Source: Bacillota bacterium (lineage in GTDB: Bacteria; Bacillota; Clostridia; Oscillospirales; Acutalibacteraceae). Taken from it: a DNA stretch of 34,292 nucleotides. Positions 15,175 to 22,756 of this stretch are shown one piece after another. Both the position numbers and the translations under genes were made by a program. The notes below the pieces were generated by a model. That model ran no database searches. It worked only from the letters and a program-made list of their open reading frames with translations, and was not told the DNA's origin. Numbering within the stretch: position 1 is the first letter of the stretch; every line of letters begins with the position of its first letter. The DNA lies in NCBI GenBank assembly GCA_023460155.1, contig JAEWRF010000031.1, positions 1-34,292 on the forward strand, given 5' to 3'.

Positions 15175-16611
15175 ATGAAGCTGATTTTTGAAAAAAGCCG
15201 CGAAGGGCACGGCTGTTCCATCCTTCCGGGATGCGACGTCCCGAAGGCCGAGCTGCCGGAGAATTTTGCGCGCAAATCGGCGCCGCGCCTTCCCCAGCTT
15301 TCCGAAAACGACCTGAGCCGTCACTACAGCGAGCTGGAGCGCCGTTCGTTCGGCGTAAACGACGGGTTCTACCCGCTCGGCTCCTGCACCATGAAATACA
15401 ACCCGAAAATCAACGAGGATATCGCCGCTCTGCCCGGATTCACCGACATTCATCCGCTGCAGCCCGCACATACTGCACAGGGCTGCCTGAAGGTGCTGAA
15501 GCTTTCCGAGCAGTATCTGACCGAAATCACAGGCATGGACGGGATGGTCTTCCAGCCCGCGGCCGGGGCGCACGGGGAATACACCGGGCTTCTGCTCATC
15601 AAGGCTTATCACCGGGCGAACGGGAGTACAGAACGCACGAAGATTATCGTGCCGGATTCCGCGCACGGAACCAATCCGGCAAGCGCTGCGATGGCCGGTT
15701 TCACGGTGGTAAACATCACCTCCGGCCCGGACGGCTGCATCGACCTCGACGCTCTTCGTCAGGCAGTCGGGCCCGACACGGCGGGCCTGATGCTCACGAA
15801 CCCCAACACGGTCGGCCTGTTTGACAAAAACATTCTGGAAGTCACGAAGATCGTCCACGAGGCGGGCGGGCTCTGCTTCTACGACGGCGCCAACCTGAAC
15901 GCAGTGGTCGGCATGGCGCGTCCCGGCGACATGGGCTTCGACGTAATTCACCTGAACCTGCACAAAACCTTCTCCACCCCGCACGGCGGCGGCGGACCGG
16001 GCGGCGCGGCAGTCGGCTGCAAAAAGCCGCTTATCCCGTTCCTCCCCGTCCCGCGTATTGCCGAAAAGGACGGTCAGCTGGAGCTTGTGACGGACTGCCC
16101 GCAGAGCATCGGCCGGGTCAAGGGCTTTTACGGGAACTTCCTTGTGATCGTGCGCGCCCTGACTTACCTGAAAACGCTCGGGCAGGAGGGAATTCCGCAG
16201 ATCGCGCAGAACGCTGTGCTGAGTGCAAACTACCTGATGACCCTGCTGAAAAAGCGCTATCAAATGGCGTATGACGTGCCCTGCATGCACGAATTTGTCA
16301 TGACGCTGGAGGATTTGAAGGATTCCTGCGGCGTGACCGCCATGGACGTCGCCAAGGCGATGCAGGACTGCAAAATGCACCCGCCCACCATGTATTTCCC
16401 GCTGATCGTTCACGAGGCTCTGATGGTGGAGCCGACCGAAACCGAATCGAAGGGAACGCTGGACGCTGCCGCGGAGGTGCTGCTGAGCCTGCACGAAAAG
16501 GCGCAGAACGACCCCGGAGCCCTTCACTCCGCGCCGGTCAGAGGTTCGATCGGCCGGCCTGACGAGGTTCAGGCAGCGCGTCACCCAATTGTAAAATACA
16601 GCTTCGACTGA
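15175..16611 (+). CDS. gcvPB: Glycine dehydrogenase (decarboxylating) subunit 2
   Basis: The C-terminal, PLP-binding half of the split P-protein, 478 residues. The cofactor lysine is Lys264 in VIHLNLHKTFSTPHGGGGPG. Also visible are GFYPLGSCTMKYNPK, DSAHGTNPASAAMAGF and the C-terminal MHPPTMYFPLIV motif. The gene starts directly after the gcvPA stop (TAAATG), and a GGGGAGG RBS lies at the end of gcvPA. The two-subunit arrangement is the usual one in Firmicutes. Confidence 0.97.
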   Translation: MKLIFEKSREGHGCSILPGCDVPKAELPENFARKSAPRLPQLSENDLSRHYSELERRSFGVNDGFYPLGSCTMKYNPKINEDIAALPGFTDIHPLQPAHTAQGCLKVLKLSEQYLTEITGMDGMVFQPAAGAHGEYTGLLLIKAYHRANGSTERTKIIVPDSAHGTNPASAAMAGFTVVNITSGPDGCIDLDALRQAVGPDTAGLMLTNPNTVGLFDKNILEVTKIVHEAGGLCFYDGANLNAVVGMARPGDMGFDVIHLNLHKTFSTPHGGGGPGGAAVGCKKPLIPFLPVPRIAEKDGQLELVTDCPQSIGRVKGFYGNFLVIVRALTYLKTLGQEGIPQIAQNAVLSANYLMTLLKKRYQMAYDVPCMHEFVMTLEDLKDSCGVTAMDVAKAMQDCKMHPPTMYFPLIVHEALMVEPTETESKGTLDAAAEVLLSLHEKAQNDPGALHSAPVRGSIGRPDEVQAARHPIVKYSFD

Positions 16612-16621
16612 AAAGCAGAGC

Positions 16622-16661
16622 GGGGTTCTGTTATTAAGCAGTCGCTTAATAACAGAACCCC
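16622..16661 (+). repeat. Perfect 18-bp inverted repeat between gcvPB and lpdA
   Basis: The arm 16622-16639 pairs exactly with 16644-16661 around the loop AGTC. No U-run follows (TTCAAATT), so it is at best a weak terminator. A role as an mRNA processing or stabilising hairpin that sets lpdA levels against the gcv genes is a fair guess. Confidence 0.75.
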
Positions 16662-16694
16662 TTCAAATTCATTGGGAAGATTGGAAGAGAACTC

Positions 16695-18110
16695 ATGGAA
16701 AAGTCCTATGATCTCGCCGTAATCGGCGGGGGCCCCGCCGGGTACGAAGCCGCTATCCGTGCCGCACAGCTCCGCCTCTGCGTTGCGCTGGTGGAAAACC
16801 GGGAGCTCGGAGGCACCTGCCTGAACCGCGGGTGCATCCCTACCAAAGCGATTCTGCATGCGGCGGAGCTGTATCAGGAAGCGAAGCGCTTCGATGAAAT
16901 CGGCCTTCACGCGGACGGCCTGTTTTTCGATTACGGCGCGCTGACCCGGCGAAAAAACGAAGTGGTGACGCAGCTCCGCGCGGGGATCGAGCAGCTCATA
17001 AAGGCCAATAAAATCGACCTGTTCCGGGGAACCGGGCAAATCGCCGACAGTGGCACGGTGCGCGTAACCCCTTCCGAAGGGGAGCCGGCCGAACTGAAAG
17101 CGAAGCACATTCTGATTGCTTCGGGCTCCGTACCATCGCTTCCGCCGATCCCCGGAAGCGACCTGCCGGACGTCGTCACCAGCGACGGGCTGCTGGGGTC
17201 CTCCGCTAAATTTTATCCCCGGCTCGTCATCATCGGCGGCGGCGTGATCGGGGCGGAATTCGCCGCGGCGATGAACGCTCTCGGCAGCGACGTTACGGTC
17301 ATCGAGGCGATGGGCAGGATTCTGCCCACAATGGACCGGGAGCTTTCGCAGAGCCTTGCGATGCTCCTGAAAAAGCGCGGCGTTAAGATTCATACCTCCG
17401 CTAGCGTGGAGCAGATCGAATCAGCCGCCCCTCTTTCCTGCGTTTTCACGGAAAAGGGAGAAACCCATTCTGTGGAAGCGGATGGTATTCTGATCGCGAC
17501 GGGCCGCCGCCCGAACACCGCGGGCTTATTCGCTGAAGGCTGCGCGGTTGAAACCGAGCGAGGTGCGATTCTGACGGACGAACATTTTGAAACCTCGCTC
17601 AAAGGCGTCTTCGCCGTCGGCGACGCGCGCAAGGGCATTCAGCTCGCGCATGCGGCCTCCGCACAGGGCATCGCGGCGGTGGAGCACATCGCCGGAGAAA
17701 CGCCGACCGTCCATTTGGAGGCGATTCCAGCCTGTGTTTACACCAGCCCTGAAATTGCCGCGGTCGGACTGACCGCGGACGAAGCGAAGGAACAGGGCAT
17801 CGAGGTGAAAACCGGGAAAAGCCTGACCGGCCCGAACGGCCGCTCCCTCATCGCCGGGCAGGAACGCGGCTTCGCGAAGCTGGTGTTCCGGGCGGAGGAC
17901 GGTGCACTCATCGGCGCGCAGCTGCTGTGCGCCCGCGCAACGGATCTGATTTCGGAGCTGACGGAGGCGGTGGTGCACCGGCTGACCGTGCAGGAGCTCG
18001 CCTCCCTCGTGCGCCCGCACCCCACCTTTTCGGAGCTTATCACCGAAGCGGCGGAGGACGCACTCGGCGGCGCCATCCACGCCATGCCGAAGCGAAGCTT
18101 CCCTCAGTAA
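16695..18110 (+). CDS. lpdA: Dihydrolipoyl dehydrogenase (glycine cleavage L-protein)
   Basis: This flavoprotein reoxidises dihydrolipoyl-GcvH with NAD+, 471 residues. FAD-binding VIGGGPAGYEAA (9-20) is followed by the redox disulfide Cys42/Cys47 in GGTCLNRGCIPTKA. The NAD-binding site is LVIIGGGVIGAEFAAAM (about 176-192). The second FAD motif is GVFAVGDARKGIQLAHAAS. The catalytic His/Glu pair is in RPHPTFSELITEA near the end. RBS GGAAGAG precedes ATG 16695. Its place after gcvPB makes it the dedicated L-protein; no pyruvate or 2-oxoglutarate dehydrogenase genes are nearby. A strong terminator follows. Confidence 0.95.
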   Translation: MEKSYDLAVIGGGPAGYEAAIRAAQLRLCVALVENRELGGTCLNRGCIPTKAILHAAELYQEAKRFDEIGLHADGLFFDYGALTRRKNEVVTQLRAGIEQLIKANKIDLFRGTGQIADSGTVRVTPSEGEPAELKAKHILIASGSVPSLPPIPGSDLPDVVTSDGLLGSSAKFYPRLVIIGGGVIGAEFAAAMNALGSDVTVIEAMGRILPTMDRELSQSLAMLLKKRGVKIHTSASVEQIESAAPLSCVFTEKGETHSVEADGILIATGRRPNTAGLFAEGCAVETERGAILTDEHFETSLKGVFAVGDARKGIQLAHAASAQGIAAVEHIAGETPTVHLEAIPACVYTSPEIAAVGLTADEAKEQGIEVKTGKSLTGPNGRSLIAGQERGFAKLVFRAEDGALIGAQLLCARATDLISELTEAVVHRLTVQELASLVRPHPTFSELITEAAEDALGGAIHAMPKRSFPQ

Positions 18111-18115
18111 AACTC

Positions 18116-18149
18116 ACGGCCCCTGCGGGATTAATTCCGCAGGGGCCGT
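18116..18149 (+). terminator. Terminator after lpdA
   Basis: The 13-bp stem ACGGCCCCTGCGG (18116-18128) pairs exactly with 18137-18149. Only a short T-poor tail (ATCTGACTGT) follows, but it lies between convergent genes and probably ends both. Confidence 0.65.
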
Positions 18150-18181
18150 ATCTGACTGTCGAGAAAATCGCGCTGTTTCTT

Positions 18182-18985
18182 TTATGCCCTTCGAAACAGA
18201 CGTTTCATCACAAGAATCAGCAAGAGCGTCAGCACACCGGCAAGGACGATCGTGCCGCCCGGCTTCAGGCCCGCGTAAAAGGAGACAAACAGCCCGACCA
18301 CCGTAAAAATCAGCCCGAACAGCGAAGAAAGAATCACCGTCTGCTTATAGCTTTTCGCAAACTGCATGGCACAGGCCACCGGAACCACCATCAGGGAAGA
18401 AACAATGAGCGAGCCCACCGTACGCGCTGCGACGGAAACCGTGGCCGCCGTCAGCAGGGTAAAAATAAAATTAACCAGCCGCACAGGCACGCCCGCGAGC
18501 TTTGCCGCCTGCTCGTCAAAGGAGATGTAAAAAAGCTCTTTGTAAAGCAGGATAAAACCGAGAATCACGGCGATTCCCACAACAATGACCAGGCCCATTT
18601 CAAAATTGCTGATCGCGACGATGCTGCCGAACAGGAAACTGTCAAAGCTCTGAGAGCTCTGAACAAAGCCGGAAAGCACGCCGGCCAGCCCAACGCCCGC
18701 CGACATGATAATGGCGATAGACATCTCCGAATACTTCGGGATTTTCTTTCGGATCCCCTCAATCGCGAAGGAAGCGAGTGCGCAGGCACAGATTGCGCCC
18801 AGAATCGGGTTGAACCCGAAAATCAGCCCCAGCGCCACACCGGCCAGCGAGGTGTGGGAAAGGGCGTCGCCGATCATGGAGAGGCGTTTGAGCACGATCA
18901 CTACGCCGATGCAGGGAACGATGACGGCGAGCAGAATCCCTGTGACAAAGGCTCTCTGCATAAAATCATATTGAAAAATTGTCAC
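18182..18985 (-). CDS. znuB: Metal ABC transporter permease (ZnuB/MntB family)
   Basis: A membrane permease of the ABC-3 family that imports zinc, manganese or iron, 267 residues with about eight or nine helices. Typical landmarks are the N-terminal FMQRAFVTGILLAVIVPCIGVVIVLKRLSMIGDALSHTSLAG (shown here in part: LKRLSMIGDALSHTSLAGVA at about 28-47) and the later GSLIVSSLMVVPVACA. The coding start overlaps the ATPase gene by four bases (ATGA), so they form one operon. The metal cannot be told from the permease; the family and the palindromic operator upstream suggest zinc first. No solute-binding protein gene lies in the window. Confidence 0.9.
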   Translation of the reverse strand: MTIFQYDFMQRAFVTGILLAVIVPCIGVVIVLKRLSMIGDALSHTSLAGVALGLIFGFNPILGAICACALASFAIEGIRKKIPKYSEMSIAIIMSAGVGLAGVLSGFVQSSQSFDSFLFGSIVAISNFEMGLVIVVGIAVILGFILLYKELFYISFDEQAAKLAGVPVRLVNFIFTLLTAATVSVAARTVGSLIVSSLMVVPVACAMQFAKSYKQTVILSSLFGLIFTVVGLFVSFYAGLKPGGTIVLAGVLTLLLILVMKRLFRRA

Positions 18986-19662
18986 CGGTTCTGCCTCCTC
19001 TGCTCCAGCATACCTTCCCTGCCGAGCGTTAAAACCCGCCCCACATAGCGGGAAGCGCGCTCGACGTCATGCGTAACCATCACCACGGTGATGCCGTGAT
19101 CCCGGTTGAGATGCTGTAAAAGCTCATACAGAGACTTTGCGGCATGCTCGTCCAACCCGGTGGTCGGCTCGTCAAGCAGAAGAATTTCCGGCTGATTCAC
19201 CAGCACGCGCGCCAGCATAACCCGCTGCAGCTGGCCGCCGGAAAGGCTGCCGAGCATCCGGTTGGCCATTTCCTGCATGCCCACCGTACCGAGTGCTTCC
19301 AGCGCCTGCTGCTTGTGGATTTTCCGGGCAAAATGCAGAAAACCGATCTGCGAAAACAGATTCGACTTTACAATTTCAAGCGCCGTCGCAGGAAAATTGC
19401 TGCCGAGGTAGGTGCTGTTCTGGGGCACGTACCCCACTTTGCTCCATTCCCTGAATTCGGAGAGCTCCGTCCCGAACAGCTTTACGCTGCCACCGTCCGG
19501 TTCCAGCAGACCCGTGATCAGCTTTAAAAGCGTCGATTTCCCGGCCCCGTTGGAACCGATCACCGCCGCGAAATCCCCACTCTGAATCGAAAAGCTGACC
19601 GAATGCAGCACGTCCGCCCGCTCGTAGCCAAAGCAGAGGTCCCTGACCTCTATTACTTTCAT
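18982..19662 (-). CDS. znuC: Metal ABC transporter ATP-binding protein (ZnuC family)
   Basis: The ATPase that drives the permease above, 226 residues. Walker A GSNGAGKSTLLKL (about residues 34-46), signature LSGGQLQRVMLARVL, Walker B ILLLDEPTTGLD and the switch histidine in VTHDV are all intact. The start at 19662 is chosen because AAGGAAGAG lies upstream and it gives the standard MKVIEVRDLCFGY opening; an in-frame start at 19692 has no RBS. It is the first gene of a two-gene minus-strand operon with a clear promoter and operator. Confidence 0.93.
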   Translation of the reverse strand: MKVIEVRDLCFGYERADVLHSVSFSIQSGDFAAVIGSNGAGKSTLLKLITGLLEPDGGSVKLFGTELSEFREWSKVGYVPQNSTYLGSNFPATALEIVKSNLFSQIGFLHFARKIHKQQALEALGTVGMQEMANRMLGSLSGGQLQRVMLARVLVNQPEILLLDEPTTGLDEHAAKSLYELLQHLNRDHGITVVMVTHDVERASRYVGRVLTLGREGMLEQRRQNR

Positions 19663-19765
19663 ACCGTTCTCTTCCTTTATTCCTCTGTGCAATTTTAGTT
19701 TTGCTCAATTTGTCATTCGTTCCTTATACCGCGATAAATCGATTGCGCGACTTGTCGCAGTTTTG

Positions 19766-19782
19766 ATGCAAATGGTTTGCAT
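19766..19782 (-). promoter_or_regulatory. Palindromic operator in the znuCB promoter region
   Basis: A perfect 7-3-7 palindrome, ATGCAAA-TGG-TTTGCAT, lies about 12 bases downstream of the -10 box, over the expected start of transcription. A repressor bound here would block the operon. A Fur-family metalloregulator such as Zur is the natural candidate for a metal importer; the regulator itself is not in the window and the motif is not the Bacillus Zur box. Confidence 0.55.
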
Positions 19783-19793
19783 TTACATGGTGT

Positions 19794-19822
19794 ATCCTAC
19801 CATGCATCTGCTCCCTTGTCAA
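19794..19822 (-). promoter_or_regulatory. Sigma-A promoter of znuCB
   Basis: On the minus strand TTGACA (19822-19817), a 17-base spacer and TAGGAT (19799-19794). It lies directly beyond the terminator of the upstream gene. Confidence 0.72.
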
Positions 19823-19825
19823 GGT

Positions 19826-19867
19826 GAAAAACGGCGGCGCCTTCCGGAAAATCCGGAAAACGCCGCC
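19826..19867 (-). terminator. Terminator of the Ser-rich protein gene
   Basis: Two nested stems, GGCGGCG/CGCCGCC (19833-19839 with 19861-19867) and TTCCGGA/TCCGGAA (19842-19848 with 19852-19858), are followed on the minus strand by TTTTTC. It separates the gene at 19890 from znuCB. Confidence 0.8.
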
Positions 19868-19889
19868 CTGTGGTTTTTTTTCAGAACAG

Positions 19890-20363
19890 CTACAAAAGGG
19901 AATTCAAAAGGCTGGTTTCCGTGCTGCTGCTCAGATATTTTTTATAATTGTCCACTGCACTCGCGGAGGATCCGGAGAAAGTGCCGCTGTTCAGAATACT
20001 CAGGTAATCTTTCGTGCTCGCGGCATTAAAACCGAGCGTGGAATAGAGTGAGGAAAGATCCGTACTGCCGGAGAGAAGCTCCGTCTGCACGCTGGATTTG
20101 AGATTGTCTTTGACGGTGGCGTAATCGGAAAGCTGGCTTCCCTGAATCAGGCCGACCGCATAGGTGTTCACACTGCCGATCGAATAGCCATTTTGAGAGG
20201 AAACACCGCTCAGCGCGTCGACGGCATTGGAAATGCTGGAAATATTGTAATACTTCTTTGAAACCGCGGAAGAATCCACCGTGCTGCTTTTCGCCGCGGA
20301 GCTGTTCTCATACTGATAAAGGCCGTACTCATAAGCCGCCTGATCGGATATCGTCATTCCCAT
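19890..20363 (-). CDS. Ser/Tyr-rich small protein of unknown function
   Basis: The 157-residue product is unusual in composition: about 24 percent Ser and 13 Tyr, while Arg, Cys, Pro, His and Trp are absent. It has no hydrophobic signal peptide and no membrane helix. The pattern of short Ser/Asn/Ala stretches with regularly spaced hydrophobics suggests an extended or helical assembling protein, for example a surface or spore-associated component; this is a guess. The start at 20363 follows AAGGTGG by eight bases; a GTG at 20375 in frame is less likely. It is monocistronic, with its own strong terminator. I do not recognise the family. Confidence 0.75.
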   Translation of the reverse strand: MGMTISDQAAYEYGLYQYENSSAAKSSTVDSSAVSKKYYNISSISNAVDALSGVSSQNGYSIGSVNTYAVGLIQGSQLSDYATVKDNLKSSVQTELLSGSTDLSSLYSTLGFNAASTKDYLSILNSGTFSGSSASAVDNYKKYLSSSTETSLLNSLL

Positions 20364-20470
20364 ACGAACCACCACCTTACATTTTCTTTATCGGCAGGAG
20401 TGGGAGAAAATGAAGGACTGAGAGAAGAAAATTTATTTACCATAATTTAACAATTTCAAGGAAAAGGCTA

Positions 20471-20499
20471 TTCATTTTTCAAATTCGAATGGCTATAAT
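20471..20499 (+). promoter_or_regulatory. Probable promoter of the MEMO/AMMECR1 operon
   Basis: A perfect TATAAT (20494-20499) has a poor -35 element (TTCATT, 20471-20476) at 17 bases. It is 24 bases before the ATG at 20523. Confidence 0.45.
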
Positions 20500-20522
20500 A
20501 AAAGTAGAAAGGTGGAATTGAT

Positions 20523-21908
20523 ATGGCAGTAATCGGTGCATTTATCATGCCGCATCCGCCGGTGATCATTCCCGCCGTCGGAAAGGGCGAAGAATCGGCT
20601 ATACAGAAAACCGCCGACGCCTGCGGCAGGGCTGCGCAGGAAATTGCGGCCCTTCATCCGGATACCATCGTCATAACATCCCCCCATGCCGAGCTGTATG
20701 CGGACTATCTGCACATCGCACCCGGGAGCCGCGCCGAGGGAAGCTTTGACCGTTTCGGCGCGCCGGAGGAAGCATTCGCCTTTGACTGCGACACGGAATT
20801 CGCCGCAGCGCTGACGGAAGAGGCAAAAAAACGGAAGCTCCCCGCCGGAACCTTCGGGGACCGGAACCGTCCGGTCGACCACGGGGCGCTGGTTCCGCTC
20901 TTCTTTGTGAACCGTTTCTTCCGTGATTACAAACTGGTGCGCTGCTCCATTTCCGGCCTCGGGCCGCTGGAACATTACCGCCTCGGCGAATGCATCGCAG
21001 CCGCCGCGGAAACGTTGGGCCGAAGAACCGTCCTGATCGCAAGCGGCGACCTTTCGCACAAGCTGACCCCGGAGGGGCCCTACGGCTTCGCAAAGGAAGG
21101 CCCCGAGTTCGACCGCCGAATTACGGATGCCATGAAAGAGGCTGATTTTCTCCGCTTTCTTTCCTTTGACGAGGATTTCTGCGAAGCGGCCGCCCAATGC
21201 GGGCTTTCCTCCTTCATCATTCTGGCCGGTGTGCTTGACGGCTTTGCCGTCAAAACGGAATTTCTTTCCTATGAAGGGCCGTTCGGCGTCGGATACGCGG
21301 TGTGCTCTTATCTGCCGCAGGAGCGGGATGAAGCGCGCCGCTTCGGGCAGCAGTTCGACGGAATCAGGCGGGAAGCCCTCTCCGACCGGCGCAGGGACGA
21401 GGACGAATACGTCCGCCTCGCCAGGCTCTCCCTTGAAACCTGGGTGATCGAAGGCCGCCGGGCGACACCCCCCGCCGGACTTCCGTCAGAACTGACCGAA
21501 AAACGTGCCGGGGTGTTTGTCTCCCTCAAGAAGAACGGACGGCTCCGCGGCTGCATCGGCACCATTCTTCCGGTGCAGGGCAGCGTCGCCGCCGAAATCA
21601 TCCGCAACGCAATTAGTGCGGGGTGCCGCGATCCGCGGTTCGACGCGGTCACGGAAGAAGAGCTGCCGGAGCTTGTCTACAGCGTGGACGTGCTTGGGAG
21701 AAGCGAGCCGGTAAATTCACCGGCTGACCTTGACCCCAAACGCTACGGCGTCATCGTACGGAACGAGGGGCACTGCGGTCTGCTTCTTCCGGACCTTGCG
21801 GGGGTGGATACCGCGCGGCGGCAGGTCGAAATTGCCCTTGAAAAGGCCGGAATCACCGGGGAAGAACCGTATGCGCTGGAACGTTTTGAAGTAGTGAGGC
21901 ATTTATGA
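20523..21908 (+). CDS. LigB/MEMO-like and AMMECR1 fusion protein (AmmeMemoRadiSam system)
   Basis: The 461-residue product joins two domains. Residues 1 to about 265 belong to the class III extradiol dioxygenase/MEMO superfamily, with candidate metal ligands in MPHPPVI (His11), SPHAELY and SGDLSHKL. Residues about 285-461 form an AMMECR1 domain, shown by ETWVIEGRR, GVFVSLKKNGRLRGCIGTI and NAISAGCRDPRF. MEMO, AMMECR1 and a radical SAM protein co-occur widely in bacteria and archaea as the AmmeMemoRadiSam set, whose biochemical role I cannot state with confidence. RBS AAAGGTGG precedes ATG 20523; the end overlaps the radical SAM gene by four bases (ATGA). Confidence 0.9.
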   Translation: MAVIGAFIMPHPPVIIPAVGKGEESAIQKTADACGRAAQEIAALHPDTIVITSPHAELYADYLHIAPGSRAEGSFDRFGAPEEAFAFDCDTEFAAALTEEAKKRKLPAGTFGDRNRPVDHGALVPLFFVNRFFRDYKLVRCSISGLGPLEHYRLGECIAAAAETLGRRTVLIASGDLSHKLTPEGPYGFAKEGPEFDRRITDAMKEADFLRFLSFDEDFCEAAAQCGLSSFIILAGVLDGFAVKTEFLSYEGPFGVGYAVCSYLPQERDEARRFGQQFDGIRREALSDRRRDEDEYVRLARLSLETWVIEGRRATPPAGLPSELTEKRAGVFVSLKKNGRLRGCIGTILPVQGSVAAEIIRNAISAGCRDPRFDAVTEEELPELVYSVDVLGRSEPVNSPADLDPKRYGVIVRNEGHCGLLLPDLAGVDTARRQVEIALEKAGITGEEPYALERFEVVRHL

Positions 21909-22735
21909 ACGAAGCAATCTGCGGGCTGTGCCCGCACCGCTGCCGGATTGCGGAAGGCCACACCGGCCTATGCGGCGCGCGCGCCAACCGGGACGGGGAG
22001 ATCGTCTGCGAGAACTACGGCAGGATCACTTCCCTTGCCCTTGACCCGATTGAAAAAAAGCCCCTGCGCCGCTTCCACCCGGGCAGCCGGATTCTCTCGG
22101 CGGGCAGCTACGGCTGCAACCTGCGCTGTCCGTTCTGCCAGAACCATTCCATTTCCATGGCGGACGGAACAAAGGCGCGGGCGGTTTTCGTCTCCCCGGA
22201 AGAACTGACGCAAAAGGCTCAGGAGCTTGTTCCCCAGGGAAACATCGGGCTCGCGTTCACCTACAACGAACCGTTGATTTCCTATGAATACGTGCGGGAC
22301 TGCGCGGAACTCTGCCGGAAGGGAGGGCTCAAGACCGTGGCCGTGACGAACGGATACATCTGTGAGGAGCCGCTTCGGCGGCTTCTTCCTCTCCTCGACG
22401 CGGTAAACATCGACCTGAAAGGCTTTACCTCGGAATTCTACCGGAAGCTCGGCGGCACTCTTGAGGATGTTAAGCGCACCATTTCCATCTGTGCCGAAGA
22501 ATGTCACCTGGAGGTCACCACACTGATTGTGCCGGGCGAAAACGACACCGCGGAAGAAATGCGGCGGCTTTCCGGGTGGCTCGCCAGCCTAAACCCGGAA
22601 ATTCCGCTGCATGTGACCCGCTTTTTCCCGTACTATCACATGACGGAAAAAGCCCCGACACCGGTGGAGACGGTCTACTCGCTCGCCTCCATCGCACGGA
22701 GCTCTCTTCGCTATGTTTACGAGGGCAATTGCTGA
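21905..22735 (+). CDS. Radical SAM protein of the AmmeMemoRadiSam system
   Basis: An iron-sulfur radical S-adenosylmethionine enzyme, 276 residues, related to pyruvate formate-lyase activating enzymes. The cluster-binding CX3CX2C motif is Cys71, Cys75 and Cys78 in GSYGCNLRCPFCQN. An additional N-terminal Cys set (Cys6, Cys9, Cys13, Cys23) in ICGLCPHRCRIAEG could bind a second metal or cluster, as is common in this subgroup. Further motifs are FTYNEPLISYEYV, TNGYICEEPL and VNIDLKGF. It is translationally coupled to the MEMO-AMMECR1 fusion, and no pyruvate formate-lyase gene is near, so the activase name would be misleading. The substrate is unknown. Confidence 0.92.
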   Translation: MNEAICGLCPHRCRIAEGHTGLCGARANRDGEIVCENYGRITSLALDPIEKKPLRRFHPGSRILSAGSYGCNLRCPFCQNHSISMADGTKARAVFVSPEELTQKAQELVPQGNIGLAFTYNEPLISYEYVRDCAELCRKGGLKTVAVTNGYICEEPLRRLLPLLDAVNIDLKGFTSEFYRKLGGTLEDVKRTISICAEECHLEVTTLIVPGENDTAEEMRRLSGWLASLNPEIPLHVTRFFPYYHMTEKAPTPVETVYSLASIARSSLRYVYEGNC

Positions 22736-22756
22736 GCCCTCAGGATTTGTTCTTAC
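22721..22756 (+). terminator. Weak hairpin at the end of the radical SAM gene
   Basis: GAGGGC (22721-22726) pairs with GCCCTC (22736-22741) and a modest T-rich tail follows. It overlaps the stop codon and lies between convergent genes; termination is plausible but not strong. Confidence 0.35.

Noticed and set aside
14929..16584. Open reading frame of 551 codons on the minus strand
   Set aside because: It lies opposite gcvPB and the end of gcvPA; both real genes have clear motifs, and the antisense product has biased, meaningless composition.
21905..22735. Pyruvate formate-lyase activating enzyme
   Set aside because: The domain is related, but there is no pfl gene near and the coupling to MEMO-AMMECR1 points to the AmmeMemoRadiSam group.
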